Part shown: in pieces, positions 51,801 through 60,065 of the stretch
How the letters are laid out: each line of letters opens with the position of its first letter
Position numbering within the stretch: position 1 is the stretch's first letter
Assembly (NCBI RefSeq): GCF_002099195.1
Contig: NZ_NBYX01000009.1
Span: 226,134 to 290,133 of the forward strand
Direction: 5' to 3'
Source: Burkholderia puraquae
Lineage (GTDB): Bacteria > Pseudomonadota > Gammaproteobacteria > Burkholderiales > Burkholderiaceae
DNA: 64,000 nucleotides
Position numbers and translations under genes: made by a program
The notes under the pieces: generated by a model
Seen by the model: the letters and a program-made list of their open reading frames with translations, nothing else
What the model was told of the DNA's origin: nothing
The model's database searches: none

Positions 51801-52746
51801 GCTCAGGGCGCAGAACGCGCTGACGCCTGCATCGATCGCGAATCCGCCGGGTTCGCTGCACCAGACGGCCACGGGCGTCGCGCTCGGCGCCGGCTATCTG
51901 TCGGACGCCTGGCGCTTCGATCTCGGCACGTCGCCGCTCGGTTTTCCGGTGCATTACCTCGTCGGCGGCGTGCGCTATCGCTTCGACGCGGGCCCGGCCA
52001 GTTTCTCGGTGAACGCGTCGCGGCGGCCGGAAACGAGCAGCGTGCTGTCGTACTCGGGGATGCGCGACCCCTGGACGGGCGCGGTCTGGGGCGGCGTGCG
52101 CCGCGACGGCGTGAACCTGCGCGCGTCGGTCGACGTCGGCCGCACGAACCTGTTCGCGGAACTCGGCGCGGGCGTGCTGTCCGGCCGCAACGTCGAACGC
52201 AATGCGGAAGTCACGCTGCGCACGGGCTTCACGGTGCCCGTGTACGAGCGCGCGACGATGAAGGTCAGCACCGGGCTCGTCGGCAACGCGTGGCACTACG
52301 CGCAGAACTTGCGCTACTACACGTACGGGCAGGGCGGCTACTACAGCCCGCAGCGCTACCTGTCGCTCGGTGTGCCGATCGAATGGGCGGGGCGGCACGA
52401 TGCGCTGTCGTGGGACCTGACCGTCACGGGCGGGATCTCGAACAGCTACGAGAAGGATTCGCTGTTTTACCCGACGCTCTCGGACCAGCGGGCCGCGCAG
52501 GTGGCGGCCGGGTTCGTGTACGCGGGCAGCTCGACGCGCGGCGTGTCGTTCTCGTACGGCATCAACGGGATCGTCGAGTACCGCGTGAACCCGCACCTGA
52601 GCGTCGGCGCGCAGTTGCACGTGGACCGGTCGCACGACTACGCGCCGAGTTCGGCGCTCGTGTACCTGCGCTATGCGTTCGACGCGCGCGCGCAACGCAG
52701 CTGGCTCGTCACGCCGACGCCGGTGCGACTTTATTCGGATTACTAG
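48871..52746 (+). CDS. bcsC: Cellulose-export outer-membrane protein BcsC
   Basis: The 1291-residue protein has a signal region, then an array of TPR repeats through about residue 930 (for example ALRKGLLIAPGDPELLAEQVRVLLRLGDAKGAQASLARL), then a C-terminal 16-strand barrel domain (BCSC_C; ISSYRAQQVPIYMQMPIRY, LGAGYLSDAWRFDLGTSPLGFPVHYLVGGVRYR). It forms the outer-membrane exit channel with a peptidoglycan-spanning TPR arm. The GTG at 48871 was chosen because GGGGAGG at 48858-48864 sits 6 bases ahead and the signal peptide then starts correctly. It overlaps bcsZ by 16 bases. Confidence 0.92.
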   Translation: MRRPLKRAAPHVAGFAWLASSVCAAAPGTPATMADRATPATSASADAQHQLDTARMWGVKHRDDLARDALRKGLLIAPGDPELLAEQVRVLLRLGDAKGAQASLARLQAQSPNAPATRRVADEYRVATSGRGEMAQIRLLARSGRADEAARRIVALFPNGAPEGALGAEYYQIVSNAPGGREPAIAALRRAVAADPQDTSATMALARLLNQRADTRPEANRIAWALAKRADADHTEAMSLWRRVLQSAGNDPAYLDALHAYLALVPDDTEFVDRAAALDRQRDAQRQLERNPDYIAQQRGLQALARGDLGGADPLLMRAARARADDADAVGGLGLLRLREGRHDEARALFMRAAALSTDQRGKWQGLARTAQFWGLLAQGRAAAAAGRPQDAERAARAALAMQPDSLDAKLQLADALLAQRDWARAEPLLRELLAARSPNLAAVRGTATLYENTGRADRIGPLLDALQGRVTGRDDRRALDGLRADLLANQARALADKGERGPAAQRYEAAVRAAPDAPWTRFALARLYRDMGLPQLGRTVMDEGLAQSATPEMRYATALYRSSLDDVAGAQAVLAPVDDAHRSDGMRALARKLDAEGALADARGALARGDRTAFAASLAQAQASAPDDPDMLAAIGAQWIDAGEPDRGLAPLHDWIAAHPREADADVRLRYGDLLGSAGRDDALAAWLDTLRQEPSLTPAQTARIEDQSLRLELRQTDEAIAQQDYAQARKRLERASPAGRADKRYALELADLERAQGHYDAARDALAPLVARTPDDADTQLALARIDEDSGNRAAALARVQAVLARTPDDDVDTQLSAVRRLNALRRPDEAVQVTDRLHAAYPARADVTVAVGRVAEAQGRYGDAASLYRLSQSQERATGVSPGRDGLTPAQAAFADLQQRRNPEIETGWTPAYKSGDEGISSYRAQQVPIYMQMPIRYDGHVFAQIDTVHLDPGTLDTSDPGAYSLKTFGTYAALRAQNALTPASIANPPGSLHQTATGVALGAGYLSDAWRFDLGTSPLGFPVHYLVGGVRYRFDAGPASFSVNASRRPETSSVLSYSGMRDPWTGAVWGGVRRDGVNLRASVDVGRTNLFAELGAGVLSGRNVERNAEVTLRTGFTVPVYERATMKVSTGLVGNAWHYAQNLRYYTYGQGGYYSPQRYLSLGVPIEWAGRHDALSWDLTVTGGISNSYEKDSLFYPTLSDQRAAQVAAGFVYAGSSTRGVSFSYGINGIVEYRVNPHLSVGAQLHVDRSHDYAPSSALVYLRYAFDARAQRSWLVTPTPVRLYSDY

Positions 52747-52755
52747 GGGAACGTC

Positions 52756-54723
52756 GTGAATACGGAAATCGATGCCACCCGTCCCGTGCTCGGCGCCGCC
52801 GGCCTGCTGGGCCGCCTGCGCGCACTGCTGGGCATGGGGCCGGCCGGCGGCCGTGTCGGCACGGTGAGCCGGCTCGCGATCGACGGCTTGCCCGATACGT
52901 GGACGCAACTGGAAGCCGGCGGCCTGTACGCGATCTACGCGGCCGGCGGCACGCCGGCCTGCGATGCGCTCGTGTGGGAGAGCGCGCGACAGGCGCGCAC
53001 GCGCGACGTGACGGTCGTGCTCGCGCGCGAGGCGGCGCACGTCGCGGAACAGTTGCAGGCGCGCGGCTTCGCGGGCGGCGCGCAGCCGGCCGGCTGGCCG
53101 CGTAACCTGAACGTGCTGGCGATGCCGCCGGTGGCCGAGCCGGCCAATGGCGACGGCGCTGGCGCGGGCGTTACTGCCGACACACCGCGCCGCGCGGCGC
53201 CGGGCCCGTTTGCACGGCTGACCGGCGGCCTGCGCGCGATGAAGCGCTACGGCTTTCGCGCGCGCTCGCTGTATTTCGTCGAGGGCGCGCAGCGCTGGTT
53301 CAGCTGGGACGACCCGATCGCGCTCGCCGACGAGGCGCACGCACTCGCCGACTGGTGCCGCACGCGCCGGATCGCGCTCGTGCTGCTGCTCGATCCCGAA
53401 GCGGCCCGCGCGGGCGGCGAAGCCCGCACCGACGATGCGCCGCTCGTGCGCGATGCCGATCGCACGCCGCGCAGCGGCTTCCACGGTATCTGCTCGGGCG
53501 TCGCGCAGTTGCAGCGCACGCATGGCGAGCTGCTCTGGATCGTCGATTTCTGGCGTGCAGGCGACACGCTCGCGGCCGGCGAGGTACGGCCGCTGCGCTT
53601 TGCGCCGGGCGGCCGGCTGTCGGCGAGCGTCGACGGCGGCGCGACCGAGCCCGCGCACCGGATGAAGCTCGCGAGCGACGAGGATCGCGTCGTCGTGAGC
53701 CGCGCGGTGCTCGACGGCACGAACCGCGTGCCGGACGGCTGGGAAATCGTCGAAGACAACGCGGCCGTCGTTGCCGCCTGCGCGCGTGCCCAGGCCGCGA
53801 CCGCGGTGCTCGTGTTCCGCTCGCATGCGCAGCTCGAGGCGCTGTGCGCGGACGTGCACGCGCTGCGCCGGCAGTGCGGCGGCGCGCTGAAGATCGCGGT
53901 CGTCGAGCGCGGCGAAGTGCTGCGCCAGCAGTTCGAGATGCTCGTGCTGAGCGTCGGCGCGAGCCGCGTCGTGGCGCGCGACCTGCCGGTATCGCGGATG
54001 CAGGCCGCCGTGCACGCGCTGCGCGGCCAGCTCTATGCGCGGCCCGTCGCGGCCGACTATCGTGCGGCGCTCGCAGCCGCGCTCGGCGATTCGGTGCTCG
54101 GCTACCTGCCGGTCGGCGCGTTCTGCCTGCGGATTCGCGCGGTGCTCGATCGAGGCGCCGTGCTCGCGCTGCCGCACACGCTCGCGAAGATCGCGCTGCT
54201 GCCGGGCGTGTCGCACGTCGACGCGCTGCGGCATTGCCGGCCGCGCCGCGCGGGCGACGTCGTGACGGCCGATGCCGGGCACCTGTACGTATTCCTGTTC
54301 GCGTGCGAGCCGGTCGATGCGGAGGACGCGCTCGCGCGCATCTTCGACGTGCCGGTCGACACGCTGTCCGACCGTGTCGTGTGCCTCGGGCATGCCAGCA
54401 TCGACACCGAGCTCAATGCGCTGAAGGCCGAGAACCGGCGCGCGCCGATCGCCGACTACAGCGATCTGTTCGCGGCCATGCAGCCGGCGGGCGCTACGCG
54501 CACACCGCCCGCACGCGCCGGTCTCGGCGAGGCGTTGCCCGACGCGAGCGAAGTGAGCGGGGCGATCGATGCGATCGATACGATCGTCGCGCTCGAGGCG
54601 ATCGGTGCGGCGCCGTCGGCCGAAGCCGTCGACGCATCCGCGCCGGAACCCGTCATTCCTGCTGCGCGCAAGCGCGGCGCCGTCCGCAGCGCGATGCCGC
54701 TGCGCAAGGAGGGGGTCACATGA
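52756..54723 (+). CDS. bcsE: Cellulose synthesis regulator BcsE (c-di-GMP-binding)
   Basis: The 655-residue cytoplasmic protein has the BcsE build: an N-terminal RecA/P-loop-like fold (SRLAIDGLPDTWTQLEAGGLYAIYAAGG, QARTRDVTVVL), a central domain, and a degenerate GGDEF-like C-terminal half (LKIAVVERGEVLRQQFEMLVLSVGASRVV, then HALRGQLYARPV). BcsE proteins bind c-di-GMP and boost cellulose output through BcsF and BcsG. It starts with GTG preceded by AGGGGA (52745-52750). The C-terminal tail beyond about 570 is low-complexity. Its stop overlaps the next start by ATGA. Confidence 0.85.
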   Translation: MNTEIDATRPVLGAAGLLGRLRALLGMGPAGGRVGTVSRLAIDGLPDTWTQLEAGGLYAIYAAGGTPACDALVWESARQARTRDVTVVLAREAAHVAEQLQARGFAGGAQPAGWPRNLNVLAMPPVAEPANGDGAGAGVTADTPRRAAPGPFARLTGGLRAMKRYGFRARSLYFVEGAQRWFSWDDPIALADEAHALADWCRTRRIALVLLLDPEAARAGGEARTDDAPLVRDADRTPRSGFHGICSGVAQLQRTHGELLWIVDFWRAGDTLAAGEVRPLRFAPGGRLSASVDGGATEPAHRMKLASDEDRVVVSRAVLDGTNRVPDGWEIVEDNAAVVAACARAQAATAVLVFRSHAQLEALCADVHALRRQCGGALKIAVVERGEVLRQQFEMLVLSVGASRVVARDLPVSRMQAAVHALRGQLYARPVAADYRAALAAALGDSVLGYLPVGAFCLRIRAVLDRGAVLALPHTLAKIALLPGVSHVDALRHCRPRRAGDVVTADAGHLYVFLFACEPVDAEDALARIFDVPVDTLSDRVVCLGHASIDTELNALKAENRRAPIADYSDLFAAMQPAGATRTPPARAGLGEALPDASEVSGAIDAIDTIVALEAIGAAPSAEAVDASAPEPVIPAARKRGAVRSAMPLRKEGVT

Positions 54724-54938
54724 TCGCTGAACTCGTCATCGGTTTCATCGTCGGCATCGCGATCGCGGTGCCCGTGTGGATCGCCGCGCAGCACCTCGGC
54801 ATTGGTCGCGGCTTTCATGCGCCGCGCGGGATCGACCGGCGCGACGCGGTGCCGTGCGAGCTCGTGCCGGTCGCACTGCGCGGGCGGCTGCTGCCCGATG
54901 CGGAGCGCAGCGAGCGTGGTGGCGAGGCGGCCCGATGA
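54720..54938 (+). CDS. bcsF: Small single-helix membrane protein, BcsF-like
   Basis: The 72-residue protein has one N-terminal membrane helix (MIAELVIGFIVGIAIAVPVW, then a short cytosolic tail of about 45 residues with Arg and Ala). Its size, topology and place right after bcsE match BcsF, a membrane anchor that binds BcsE and BcsG in the E. coli complex. Sequence similarity is too low to prove it. It is coupled on both sides by ATGA overlaps (54720-54723 and 54935-54938). Confidence 0.6.
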   Translation: MIAELVIGFIVGIAIAVPVWIAAQHLGIGRGFHAPRGIDRRDAVPCELVPVALRGRLLPDAERSERGGEAAR

Positions 54939-55714
54939 AGACGATCGCCATTACGTCGACGACCGGCGGCGCGGGCCGCACGACACTCACGGCCGCGCTC
55001 GCGGTGCTGCTCGCGCGGCGCGGCCGGCCGGTCGTCGCCGTCGAATTCGATGCGCAGAACCTGATGGGCGCGACGCTCGGCCTCGACTCGCTGGCCGAGC
55101 ACGGCCTCGCGCAGAGCGTGCTCGGCGGCGCCGAGCCGTGGCATGCGCATACGTGGCGCAGCGCCGACGGCGTGCTGTTCGTGCCGTACGGGCAGGTCGA
55201 CGCGGCCGGCGCCGCCGCATGCGATGCGCGGCTCGCGGCCGATCCCGCGTGGCTGTCGCGCGCACTCGACGAAATTGCGTTGCCGGCCGAGGGCGTCGTG
55301 CTGATCGATACCGCACGCTATCCGTCGACGCAGGCCGAGCAGGCGGTCCGCCGCGCGGACCTGACGCTCGTCGTCGTGCCGCCCGAGCCGACCGCCTGCG
55401 CGACGACGGCCGCCCGGCTCGCTGCGCTCCGGGCCGGCGGCGGCGACCTGCAGATCGTCGTGAACCGGCTGAATCCGGCGCGCGACATGCAGCGCGACGC
55501 GCTCGCGATGCTGCGCGCGGTCGCGGGGCCGGCAACGATGCTCGAACAGCGGATCCACGTCGATGCGGCCGTGCCCGAAGCGCTCGCGCGCGGCAGCTGG
55601 ATCTTCGACGACGCGCCGTATTCGCAGGCATCGCACGACCTGAACGGCGTCGCGAACTGGGTCGATACGTGGCTGGCGGCCGGTGCCGCCGGTCGCCGCG
55701 GAGCGGCGCGATGA
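54935..55714 (+). CDS. bcsQ: MinD/ParA-like BcsQ
   Basis: The 259-residue P-loop protein begins MKTIAITSTTGGAGRTTLTA, a deviant Walker A in which the usual signature Lys is replaced (GGAGRTT). E. coli BcsQ also lacks the canonical Lys there, as I recall, so this is a family trait. It has a FDAQNLMGATLGLDSLAEHGL switch region and VLIDTARYPSTQAEQAV. BcsQ localises the cellulose machine to the cell pole and is essential for synthesis in E. coli. The start and stop each overlap a neighbour by ATGA. Confidence 0.9.
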   Translation: MKTIAITSTTGGAGRTTLTAALAVLLARRGRPVVAVEFDAQNLMGATLGLDSLAEHGLAQSVLGGAEPWHAHTWRSADGVLFVPYGQVDAAGAAACDARLAADPAWLSRALDEIALPAEGVVLIDTARYPSTQAEQAVRRADLTLVVVPPEPTACATTAARLAALRAGGGDLQIVVNRLNPARDMQRDALAMLRAVAGPATMLEQRIHVDAAVPEALARGSWIFDDAPYSQASHDLNGVANWVDTWLAAGAAGRRGAAR

Positions 55715-58248
55715 ACGCGGGCTTCGCATCGCGCCTGCGCACGTTCGGCCGCCGCACGGTCGACTGGTTCGCACGCGGGATCGGGTTGCCGGCGCAACGC
55801 ACGCTGGCCGACTGGCTCGTGCGGCTGTTCTTCCACGCACCGCCGCCGGGCCGGCCCGATTACGTGCGCCGCTGGGTGCGCGTCGCGTTTCGGCGGCTTG
55901 CGCAAGAGTGGGGCGTGCTGCAGCCGCTCAGCCCGCGCGAATGGCTGTGGCGCGCGATCGTGCGTGCGCCGCGCGCGGCCGACGGCCGGCCCGAGCGCGA
56001 TCCGCTCGCGTGGTTCGACCAGTATGTCGTGCCCGTCTACGTGGCCGGGCGTGCGGTCGGCCGGCGCATCGACGCGATGCTCGCGCGCTTGCCGTGGGTC
56101 CGCTGGGGCGGCTGGCTCGATGCGCGCGCGAACGGCGTCGGCCGGCGCCGCTGGCTCGCGCCGCTGCTGCTGGTGGCCGGCGCGCTGCTGTGGGCCGCGG
56201 CCGGGATGTCGCCGCTGATGCCCGGCGCGCAGTTCGCGTTCTTCGCGATCGTCGCGGTGCTGGCGCTTGCGCTGCGCCGCCTGCCTGGCCATCTGCCGAC
56301 GCTCGCGCTCGCGTCGCTCGCGCTGCTCGCGACGGTGCGCTACGTGTGGTGGCGCACCACGCAGACGCTCGATTTCCGCGGCCCGGTCGAAGCCGTCGCC
56401 GGCTACCTGCTGTACGGCGCGGAAGCCTATACGTGGATGATCCTGCTGCTCGGCTTCGTGCAGACCGCGTGGCCGCTCGACCGGCCGATCGTGCCGCTGC
56501 CCGACGATCCCGACACCTGGCCGACGGTCGACATCTACATTCCGACCTACAACGAACCGCTGTCGGTCGTGAAGCCGACGGTATTCGCCGCGCAGAGCAT
56601 CGACTGGCCGACGGCGAAGCTGCGCGTCTACCTGCTCGACGACGGCCGGCGCCCCGAGTTCGCGGCGTTCGCGGCCGAGGCCGGCATCGACTACCTGACG
56701 CGCGACGACAACCGCCACGCGAAGGCCGGCAACATCAACCGCGCGCTGCCGAAGACGCACGGCGAATACATCGCGATCTTCGACTGCGATCACGTGCCGA
56801 CGCGCTCGTTCCTGCAGACGACGATGGGCGTGTTCCTGCGCGACCCGAAGTGCGCGCTGGTGCAGACGCCGCATCATTTCTTCTCGCCCGATCCGTTCGA
56901 GCGCAACCTCGGCACGTTCCGCGAGATCCCGAACGAAGGCAACCTGTTCTATGGGCTCGTGCAGTCGGGCAACGACCTGTGGAACGCGACGTTCTTCTGC
57001 GGCTCGTGCGCGGTGCTCAAGCGCAGCGCGCTGGAGGAGGTGGGCGGCGTCGCGGTCGAGACCGTGACCGAGGACGCGCACACGGCGCTCAAGCTGCACC
57101 GGCGCGGCTATACGTCGGCGTACCTGCCGACCGTGCAGGCGGCCGGCCTCGCGACCGAGAGCCTCGCAGGCCACGTGAAGCAGCGCACGCGCTGGGCGCG
57201 CGGGATGGCGCAGATCTTCCGCATCGACAATCCGTTCCTCGGGCGCGGGCTCGGCTTCATCCAGCGGATCTGCTACGGCAACGCGATGCTGCACTTCTTC
57301 TACGGGATTCCGCGGCTGGTGTTCCTGACGATCCCGCTCGCGTACTTGTTCTTCCACCTGTACTTCATCAACGCATCGTCGCTTGCGCTCGCGAGCTACG
57401 TGATCCCGTATCTGGTGCTCGCGAACGTCGCGAACTCGCGGATGCAGGGGCGCTACCGCCATTCGTTCTGGGCCGAGGTCTACGAGTCGGTGCTCGCGTG
57501 GTACATCGCGCTGCCGACTACCGTCGCGTTCTTCAGCCCGAAGCACGGCAAGTTCAACGTGACCGACAAAGGCGGCAAGATCGACGAAGGCTACGTCGAC
57601 TGGTCGACATCGAAGCCGTATCTCGTGCTGTTCGGGCTGAACGTGCTCGCGATCGTCGCCGGCGTGTGGCGCCTCGTGGCCGACCAGGGCGACGAGGCGT
57701 CGACGATCCTGATCACGCTCGGCTGGACCGTGTACAACCTCGCGATGCTCGGCGCGGCGCTGGCCGTTGCGCGCGAAACCAAGCAGGTGCGCGTCACGCA
57801 CCGGATCGCGATGCGCGTGCCGGCCATGCTGCTGCTCGCCGACGGCTCGACGGCCGCGTGCTTCACGAGCGACTACTCGACCGGCGGCCTCGGCCTCGAA
57901 GCGGTGCCGGGGCTCCCGGTCGCCGTCGGCGACACGCTGACGGTGTGCGTGACGCGCGGCGACCGGCCGTTCCCGTTCCCGGTGCGCGTGAGCCGCGTGA
58001 CGCCGACCCATCTCGGCGTGAGTTTCGAGGAACTCACGCTCGAACAGGAGCGCCAGCTCGTGCAATGCACGTTCGGCCGCGCGGACGCGTGGCTCGACTG
58101 GCACGAAGGCCAGCGCCTCGACACGCCGCTCGGCGGGCTGAAGGAAGTGTTGCGCATTGGCCTGGACGGCTATGTACGGATGTGGAAGGGTGCGGCGCGC
58201 GGCCTGCAGGCCATGCTGGCGCCGAAACTCGATCGGGCGCGCGACTGA
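55711..58248 (+). CDS. bcsA: Cellulose synthase catalytic subunit BcsA
   Basis: The 845-residue membrane glycosyltransferase 2 has an extended N-terminal cytosolic part and several helices. The catalytic signature is complete: DDG (Asp310-Asp311), DCD (Asp358, Asp360), TED (Asp455) and QRTRW (491-495). The C-terminal PilZ domain has RVTHR (694-698, RxxxR) and DYSTGG (721-726, DxSxxG), so it should be activated by c-di-GMP. It polymerises UDP-glucose and extrudes the glucan through the inner membrane with BcsB. All essential residues are present. It overlaps bcsQ by ATGA. Confidence 0.96.
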   Translation: MNAGFASRLRTFGRRTVDWFARGIGLPAQRTLADWLVRLFFHAPPPGRPDYVRRWVRVAFRRLAQEWGVLQPLSPREWLWRAIVRAPRAADGRPERDPLAWFDQYVVPVYVAGRAVGRRIDAMLARLPWVRWGGWLDARANGVGRRRWLAPLLLVAGALLWAAAGMSPLMPGAQFAFFAIVAVLALALRRLPGHLPTLALASLALLATVRYVWWRTTQTLDFRGPVEAVAGYLLYGAEAYTWMILLLGFVQTAWPLDRPIVPLPDDPDTWPTVDIYIPTYNEPLSVVKPTVFAAQSIDWPTAKLRVYLLDDGRRPEFAAFAAEAGIDYLTRDDNRHAKAGNINRALPKTHGEYIAIFDCDHVPTRSFLQTTMGVFLRDPKCALVQTPHHFFSPDPFERNLGTFREIPNEGNLFYGLVQSGNDLWNATFFCGSCAVLKRSALEEVGGVAVETVTEDAHTALKLHRRGYTSAYLPTVQAAGLATESLAGHVKQRTRWARGMAQIFRIDNPFLGRGLGFIQRICYGNAMLHFFYGIPRLVFLTIPLAYLFFHLYFINASSLALASYVIPYLVLANVANSRMQGRYRHSFWAEVYESVLAWYIALPTTVAFFSPKHGKFNVTDKGGKIDEGYVDWSTSKPYLVLFGLNVLAIVAGVWRLVADQGDEASTILITLGWTVYNLAMLGAALAVARETKQVRVTHRIAMRVPAMLLLADGSTAACFTSDYSTGGLGLEAVPGLPVAVGDTLTVCVTRGDRPFPFPVRVSRVTPTHLGVSFEELTLEQERQLVQCTFGRADAWLDWHEGQRLDTPLGGLKEVLRIGLDGYVRMWKGAARGLQAMLAPKLDRARD

Positions 58249-58275
58249 CGCGGCGCTCATCATGGAGTGGGTTAG

Positions 58276-59832
58276 ATGACGTTCTGGAATCTGTATTTCA
58301 TCCTGAAGTTCGCGCTGTTCGCGACCGGGCACCTGCAGCCGTTCTGGCTCGCGAACCTCGCGTTCGCGGTGGCGCTCGCGGCGAGCGCACCGATCCGGCA
58401 GCGTGCGTGGCGCATCGTCCGGCAGCTCGTCGCGATCGCGATCGCGGTGCCGCTGCTCGCACGCGAGATGCATGCGCCGCCGCTCGCGCGTCTCGCCGAG
58501 GCCGCGCGCGAAGTGAGCACGTTCCGTCTCGACTACTGGATGGAGCTGCTGCCGCGCCTGTTGCCGCCGGTGCTGCTGCTGACGGTGGCCGGCGCGCTGA
58601 TCGTCTACTTCATCGTCAACCGCTGGCTGCGCGTCGCGACGTTCGTGCTGGCCGTGCTGATCGTGATGCCGCTGTGGCAGGCCGGCAGCGGGCTGATGGC
58701 GCGTGTCGTCGCACCGCTCCCGCAGCAGGCGAACGCGGCGGGCACGACGCTTGCCGGCCAGCCGGAGGATCGCAACGCCGCGCTTGCGACGTTCCGCACG
58801 CAGGAATCGCAGCGGCAGGTCACGTTCGGCCATCTCGGCAACGATCCGGCCGCGCAGTTCGACGTGATCGTGCTGCATATCTGCTCGCTGTCGTGGGATG
58901 ACCTCGATGCCGCGAAGGTGCGCAACCATCCGATGCTGAGCCACTTCGATTATCTGTTCACGAACTTCAGCACGGCCGCGAGCTACAGCGGCCCGGCGGC
59001 GATCCGCGTGCTGCGCGCGAGCTGCGGGCAGGAGGCGCACGCCGACCTGTACAAGCCCGCGCCGCAGCAGTGCTACCTGTTCTCGCAACTGGCGAGCGCG
59101 GGCTACAAGGTGCAGTCGCTGCTGAACCACGACGGCCATTTCGACAACTTCCTGCAGGTGATCCACGACAACATCGGCGTGCCCGACGCACCGCCGGTGT
59201 CGAATGCGGCCGCACCGGTCGCGATGCACGCGTTCGACGGCTCGGAGATCAAGGGCGACTACGCGACGCTCGCGAACTGGTACGCGCAGCGCGCGTCGGT
59301 GCCGGGGCCGGTCGCGCTGTACTACAACACGATCAGCCTGCACGACGGCAACCGCGTCGTCGGCAGTTCGCTGACGAGCATCGACTCGTATCCGCAGCGC
59401 GTGACGAAGCTGATGGACGACTTCGACCACCTGGCCGACCTGATCGCACAATCGGGCCGCCGTGCGGTGATCGTGTTCGTGCCCGAGCACGGCGCCGCGC
59501 TGCGCGGCGACAAGGACCAGGTTGCAGGCCTGCGCGAGATCCCGACGCCGCGCATCGTGCACGGGCCGGTCGGCGTGCGGCTCGTCGGCTTTGCCGGCAA
59601 CCACGGCGCGACGACCGTGATCGATCAGCCGACCAGCTTCCTCGCGCTCGCGCAACTGCTGTCGAACCTCGTGTCGAACAGCCCGTTCAAGCCGGGCACG
59701 ACGCTCGCGCAGTACGCAGCCGATCTGCCGCGCACGCGGATGGTGGGCGAGAACGAGGGCACGGTGACGATGCAGACGGCCGCGGGCTACGCGGTGAAAA
59801 CTCCGGATGGCGTATGGATCGACGAACAGTAA
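58276..59832 (+). CDS. bcsG: Phosphoethanolamine-cellulose transferase BcsG
   Basis: The 518-residue inner-membrane protein has about four to five helices (through about residue 135) and a periplasmic alkaline-phosphatase-like domain. The segment FSTAASYSGPAAIRVLRASCGQE holds the likely nucleophile Ser (236 or 238), and FVPEHGAAL and GNHGATTVIDQPTSFL supply metal-binding residues. BcsG adds phosphoethanolamine to the C6 of glucose units, making the polymer phosphoethanolamine cellulose. GGAG lies 8 bases before the ATG. The last 19 bases overlap the bcsR gene. Confidence 0.93.
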   Translation: MTFWNLYFILKFALFATGHLQPFWLANLAFAVALAASAPIRQRAWRIVRQLVAIAIAVPLLAREMHAPPLARLAEAAREVSTFRLDYWMELLPRLLPPVLLLTVAGALIVYFIVNRWLRVATFVLAVLIVMPLWQAGSGLMARVVAPLPQQANAAGTTLAGQPEDRNAALATFRTQESQRQVTFGHLGNDPAAQFDVIVLHICSLSWDDLDAAKVRNHPMLSHFDYLFTNFSTAASYSGPAAIRVLRASCGQEAHADLYKPAPQQCYLFSQLASAGYKVQSLLNHDGHFDNFLQVIHDNIGVPDAPPVSNAAAPVAMHAFDGSEIKGDYATLANWYAQRASVPGPVALYYNTISLHDGNRVVGSSLTSIDSYPQRVTKLMDDFDHLADLIAQSGRRAVIVFVPEHGAALRGDKDQVAGLREIPTPRIVHGPVGVRLVGFAGNHGATTVIDQPTSFLALAQLLSNLVSNSPFKPGTTLAQYAADLPRTRMVGENEGTVTMQTAAGYAVKTPDGVWIDEQ

Positions 59833-60011
59833 TTCTCCCCGTCGACGGCGACGATGATCGCCTGTCGCAACCGAACGACGTGCTCGGCCTCGCGCGGCAT
59901 CTGCCCGCGCTCGATCCCGAGCGTTACGTCGACGAGCAGGCGCGCCGCGCGTTCATCGAGTCGCTCGACCGCTGGCCGACGCTCGCGAAGCTGATGGGAT
60001 TGAAGACGTAA
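59814..60011 (+). CDS. bcsR: Small regulatory protein BcsR
   Basis: The 65-residue protein ends with DEQARRAFIESLDRWPTLAK, matching the C-terminal helix of BcsR (E. coli BcsR has ALKRWPLLAEF there), with a NDVLGLARHLPALDPERY segment before it. BcsR binds BcsQ and stabilises the cellulose complex. In E. coli it lies before bcsQ; here it is the last gene, overlapping the bcsG end by 19 bases in another frame. It is too short to stand out by length and is easily missed. Confidence 0.78.
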   Translation: MDRRTVILPVDGDDDRLSQPNDVLGLARHLPALDPERYVDEQARRAFIESLDRWPTLAKLMGLKT

Positions 60012-60017
60012 ACGCAA

Positions 60018-60043
60018 AACGGCCGGCATGGGAGCCGGCCGTT
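60018..60043. terminator. Bidirectional terminator at the end of the bcs operon
   Basis: The perfect 10-base-pair stem AACGGCCGGC/GCCGGCCGTT with a 6-base loop starts 7 bases after the bcsR stop and lies 23 bases before the end of the convergent pirin gene. The flanking A and T bases give partial A- and T-runs on each side, so it can serve both operons. Confidence 0.8.
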
Positions 60044-60065
60044 GCCCGCCTGCGGGCGATCCCGC

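Noticed and set aside
48820..54393. Minus-strand open frame of about 1857 codons opposite bcsC and bcsE
   Set aside because: It is Arg-rich with no recognisable domain and lies antisense to clear bcs genes. Long antisense frames are expected in DNA this rich in G+C.
54935..55000. Missing Walker A lysine in BcsQ as a sign of decay
   Set aside because: E. coli BcsQ also lacks the canonical Lys in its P-loop, so this is not decay.
55318..59655. Minus-strand open frame of about 1445 codons opposite bcsA and bcsG
   Set aside because: Same reason: a high-G+C shadow of well-conserved genes, with no domain.
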